Below are positions 61,081 through 64,000 of a stretch of 64,000 nucleotides of DNA, piece after piece (position 1 is the stretch's first letter; every line of letters begins with the position of its first letter). The stretch spans positions 60,978,439 to 61,042,438 of the forward strand of contig NC_134847.1 in assembly GCF_965363235.1 (NCBI RefSeq), written 5' to 3'. The position numbers and the translations under genes are program-made. The notes under the pieces are model-generated. The model worked only from the letters and a program-made list of their open reading frames with translations. It did not search any database and was not told the DNA's origin. Source of the DNA: Mytilus galloprovincialis. Its lineage: Eukaryota; Mollusca; Bivalvia; Mytilida; Mytilidae.

Positions 61081-61736
61081 ATGTGACGGCATTCTTAATA
61101 ACTTTAGGGGGGCTCGACATTCCTAGATTTTACTTTAGGGTAGTGTGTCCATAAAAGGATATTGGCAACTTTGGTATACGCAAGCAAGACAGCAACCTAT
61201 ATCCATAATTAAAATTGATAAGTTGTCGCTATCTTAACGTCCAGTGAAAGTATTTCATGTGTATTTAGTATGAGAAACTATTATAAACAATTAATACAAT
61301 ATGTTTTGCAAGGTGTGAATGCAGGGTTTGATTGCAACTCGAAAACACAATTCCTATAATTGATAGAGACAAAAGTGTTGCCTTGCATGCCACGTACAAA
61401 CCCATAAAAAGTTGTTGCAAGACTTGCGTTTCAAGTTTTCTTTACTCGAGGCGTTTAATTTGACGTTCCAATTTATAAATCGTACGCCAAAACGGCAAAG
61501 GATTTACTACTGGTCGTAAAAGGCTAAGATGACCCTATACTCCTACATACCTAATAAGACAACATTGGGTCGACGCAATTTTTTTTTTAAAGTGTTACGG
61601 ATATATTTGATGGACGGACGGACGACAAGGATTTTTTTTTAAATACTCTTCCTCATCTATATAGTTGCCGGTCGTTCTAAGCAAAAGTCTCTCTATAGAT
61701 AAAGGTTTAAAGAGGCCAATAAAGTAGACTGTAATT

Positions 61737-61987
61737 CAGTGATTGTCGTTTGTTTATGTGTTATATATTTGTTTTTCGTTCATTTTTTTACATAAATAAG
61801 GCCGTTAGTTTTCTCGTTTGAATTGTTTTACATTGTCTTATCGGGGCCAATTATAGCTGACTATGCGGTATGGTCTTTGCTCATTGTTGAAGGCCGTACG
61901 GTGACCTATATTTGTTAATGTCTGTGTCATTTTGGTCTTTTGTGGATAGTTGTCTCATTGGCAATCATACCACATCTTCTTTTTTAT
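61737..61987 (+). mobile_element. Family D insertion in D unit, with TGTAAT duplication
   Basis: The insert (GCCGTTAGTTTTCTCGTTTG, GAAGGCCGTACGGTGACCTA, TTGGCAATCATACCACATCT, then a T-rich end) splits a sequence that is continuous in C at 51692-51700. TGTAAT occurs at both edges. Presence only in D shows transposition after the duplication. A SINE-like retroelement is likely, but I saw no clear polymerase III boxes. Confidence 0.7.
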
Positions 61988-62177
61988 ATTGTAATATTGT
62001 ATTCAGATAAAAAGTTGGCATTATTCAACTTGAAGTTGTCTTCAGTCTGAATCCCATATTAGGTTACGTTGAAATTCTGTCATAGGGACAAAAACATCTT
62101 GAGTAATTTTTGCACACATCACCAGTTTATTCGCCCGTGTTTACCAGTCCCCCATTAGAGTATATATCCCCTTTTTA

Positions 62178-62605
62178 GTAATATTTTTAATAGTTAAATT
62201 TACCTAGCAGGGAAAGGTTATCGTCTGCAGAATACCATTTTGTCTGAATTGTCAATGAAATTTCAAGTTATTGTCCCTCTTCATGTCTTCTTTTTGTATT
62301 TCACTAAACTTATTTTTTTATCTGATGAAAACTATATAGCTAGTAGATATAGTTCGAGAATCTACTGGCATGCGACTCCATACTGAGAATGCCAAACATA
62401 TCAGGTATTATTTGTTGTGCAGTCTATTTCATTTCGATTGTCTTCTCCGAAAGAAAAACTGAAATATAGGATACCCATTTTTATTTATCTATGATCTCTG
62501 AAGGTCTTTCTAAATTCTCTCTAAATATTGATGATTCTCAAATCTTTATTTCTTTCAATATTTTTTCCCCCGGTTTTGTGTTTGTGCACACATGTTTACT
62601 GACAA
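62178..62605. repeat. Block shared between C and D units, with empty sites
   Basis: Matches 52380-52793 plus 53179-53256 of the C unit (TTTACCTAGCAGG, ATCTACTGG(A/C)ATGCGACTCC, CCCGGTTTTGTGTTTGTGCA). It preserves the unoccupied targets of the two elements at 52794-53178 and 53257-55921. Confidence 0.9.
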
Positions 62606-62911
62606 TTTTATTTTCATATTTTATATTCTTAACCAAAAAAAATATGGTTAAAACGGAATTGCCGATAAAATGGGATCCTTTTTTATGACTAAATGGTATT
62701 TTAAATGTTGATGTAGACTTCATCAACACGACCTTGCGGGCTCGCTTGCTGATAAAATTAGTATCAAAAACAAAATAATTAAGATCTAAATATCATTCTT
62801 CTAACATGTCTATTTAGGAAACCTGCATTGGCAGCTTTTAAATTATTTAAAAAGTTGACTGAACTTTAGTAATGATTTGTTAACCAGTAAAATTTTAAAC
62901 GGATATGATAT

Positions 62912-63240
62912 GGGTCATTTTCAGTACATCCATGCTAAAAAATTTATTTCTAATGGAAATTTCAGTTGTAATGGTTTAAATGAAAGCTTGTCGGATTTGT
63001 GATTCAGAACATAATAATAAACACACCTTACATCTATTTTGATAAGATGAAACTGCATTTAAGTCCGATTTTTGGGGTATTTGTGTGCGTACAGTTTCAG
63101 AAAAACACATTTCAAATGATTATTTTCCGATTTTCTGATCGCCTTGATATTTGCAAAAGGGACTTTTTAAGAACGTTAATTATTACTCTAACGAAAAATC
63201 GTAGCTTCTTTATCATTGTATGTAACATATTAACTACAAA
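62912..63240. other. Sequence beyond the duplication edge, no gene seen
   Basis: Begins at the breakpoint GGATATGATAT|GGGTC. The plus frame at 62999-63244 has no recognised domain. Confidence 0.4.
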
Positions 63241-63800
63241 CTAAATTCAATCAGCGTACGAGAGGTTCATGTCTATCCTGTTGCCGCTACTTAAATCAGC
63301 CGTTAAATTATTCTTCCTATGAATATTGATCAATATTGAATCAGTCAGTGTTGATTTCAAAAGTGCAAAGTAATCTTTACAAAAGTCATTTAAAACGCCT
63401 CGTTTCTTCAACGACAGTGTAGAGAACAGAAATTTCAAGACATTTAGTGAAAAAAATAGAGTGTACTTTTGTTCATGTCTATGCTGTTACCAACAATTTT
63501 GATTAATTACACAAACAGTATGCTTGTAAAAAGTGCAGTAACATGTTGAAAACCAAATTCACAATAGAAAACCATAATCACTTCACCAAAGGGAGAAGTT
63601 ATTTCACAACAGCAATCAAAAACGAAAAATTGTCTATCCTGTTATGTCTATCCTGTTACTATGGTTGCTATGGTTACAGTAACAGTATAGACAATTGTAG
63701 ACAAAAACGTCGTTAAATTTTTTATCTTAACATATAGGTGCAAAACGAAAAAGGTAACAGGATAGACTTTTATATAGTGATATATCAGATTGAGAAACGT
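63240..63800. repeat. Repeat with iterated GTCTATCCTGTTAC in both orientations
   Basis: Direct copies lie near 63270, 63475 (changed), 63630 and 63645. Inverse copies (GTAACAG(G/T)ATAGAC) lie near 63677 and 63752. The arrangement suggests a terminal-repeat-type element whose outer ends are not resolved in the window. A G run lies at about 63834-63843. Confidence 0.6.
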
Positions 63801-64000
63801 ACGTTCCTGTTAGGCAGCAACCATTTGATTTTCTGGGGGGGGGGCCTTAGCAATGAAATAAAGAGAAAAGTAAACTAACTTATGAGGGATTTACTTGATG
63901 TTGGGTTTGTTTGAAAGGGTGAAAAAATGCCGAACAATATAAATTGCTATCTAATTAGACTTGCATTACTGGTGGTAATTTTTACAACCTTTGAAAACCA
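63801..64000. other. Window end, no gene seen
   Basis: AT-rich sequence after the GTCTATCC repeat. No supported feature. Confidence 0.4.

Overview
The window looks like nuclear DNA of a marine bivalve, most probably a mussel of the Mytilus type. It is AT-rich, has intron-split genes with canonical GT/AG junctions, and is packed with short interspersed repeats, foldback elements and a Penelope-like reverse transcriptase of kinds I remember from mussel sequence. The species call rests on memory of those repeats and on gene content, not on a database search. Most short open frames are chance or repeat-derived.

Region 1-16.2 kb holds no gene that I can support. It has a Harbinger-type non-autonomous DNA transposon with a TTA target duplication (1555-2393), a tRNA-derived SINE (about 4515-4790), and copies of four recurring mussel-type repeat families, which I call A, B, C and D. 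Region 16.25-32.2 kb is one plus-strand host gene, a Popeye domain-containing protein (POPDC/BVES family). Its four coding exons join in frame to 377 residues; its introns carry repeats and a Penelope-like RT fragment. Region 32.2-40 kb is repeat-rich, with a DIRS-like ORF1 relic (about 35.37-36.20 kb) and a second RT relic (about 39.47-39.77 kb).

Region 40.0-62.9 kb is the most interesting part. It holds a tandem array of four minus-strand, two-exon genes, here called A (40029-42386), B (44752-45268), C (48653-50043) and D (59235-60808). Each has a small signal-peptide exon, a phase-1 intron, and a second exon coding a short spacer or propeptide and a histidine-rich eight-cysteine domain with a shared WxxDM(F/Y)GxGCxC start. 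I cannot assign the family to a named peptide group. B, C and D share upstream and downstream flanks. C and D are clearly duplicate units, so comparing them shows filled and empty sites for several transposons.

The rest (62.9-64 kb) is repeat-like sequence with iterated GTCTATCCTGTTAC motifs in both orientations. The likely theme of the 40-62 kb region is a lineage-expanded family of secreted, possibly metal-binding or defence peptides growing by segmental duplication in transposon-rich DNA. The structure is read directly from sequence; the function is inference.
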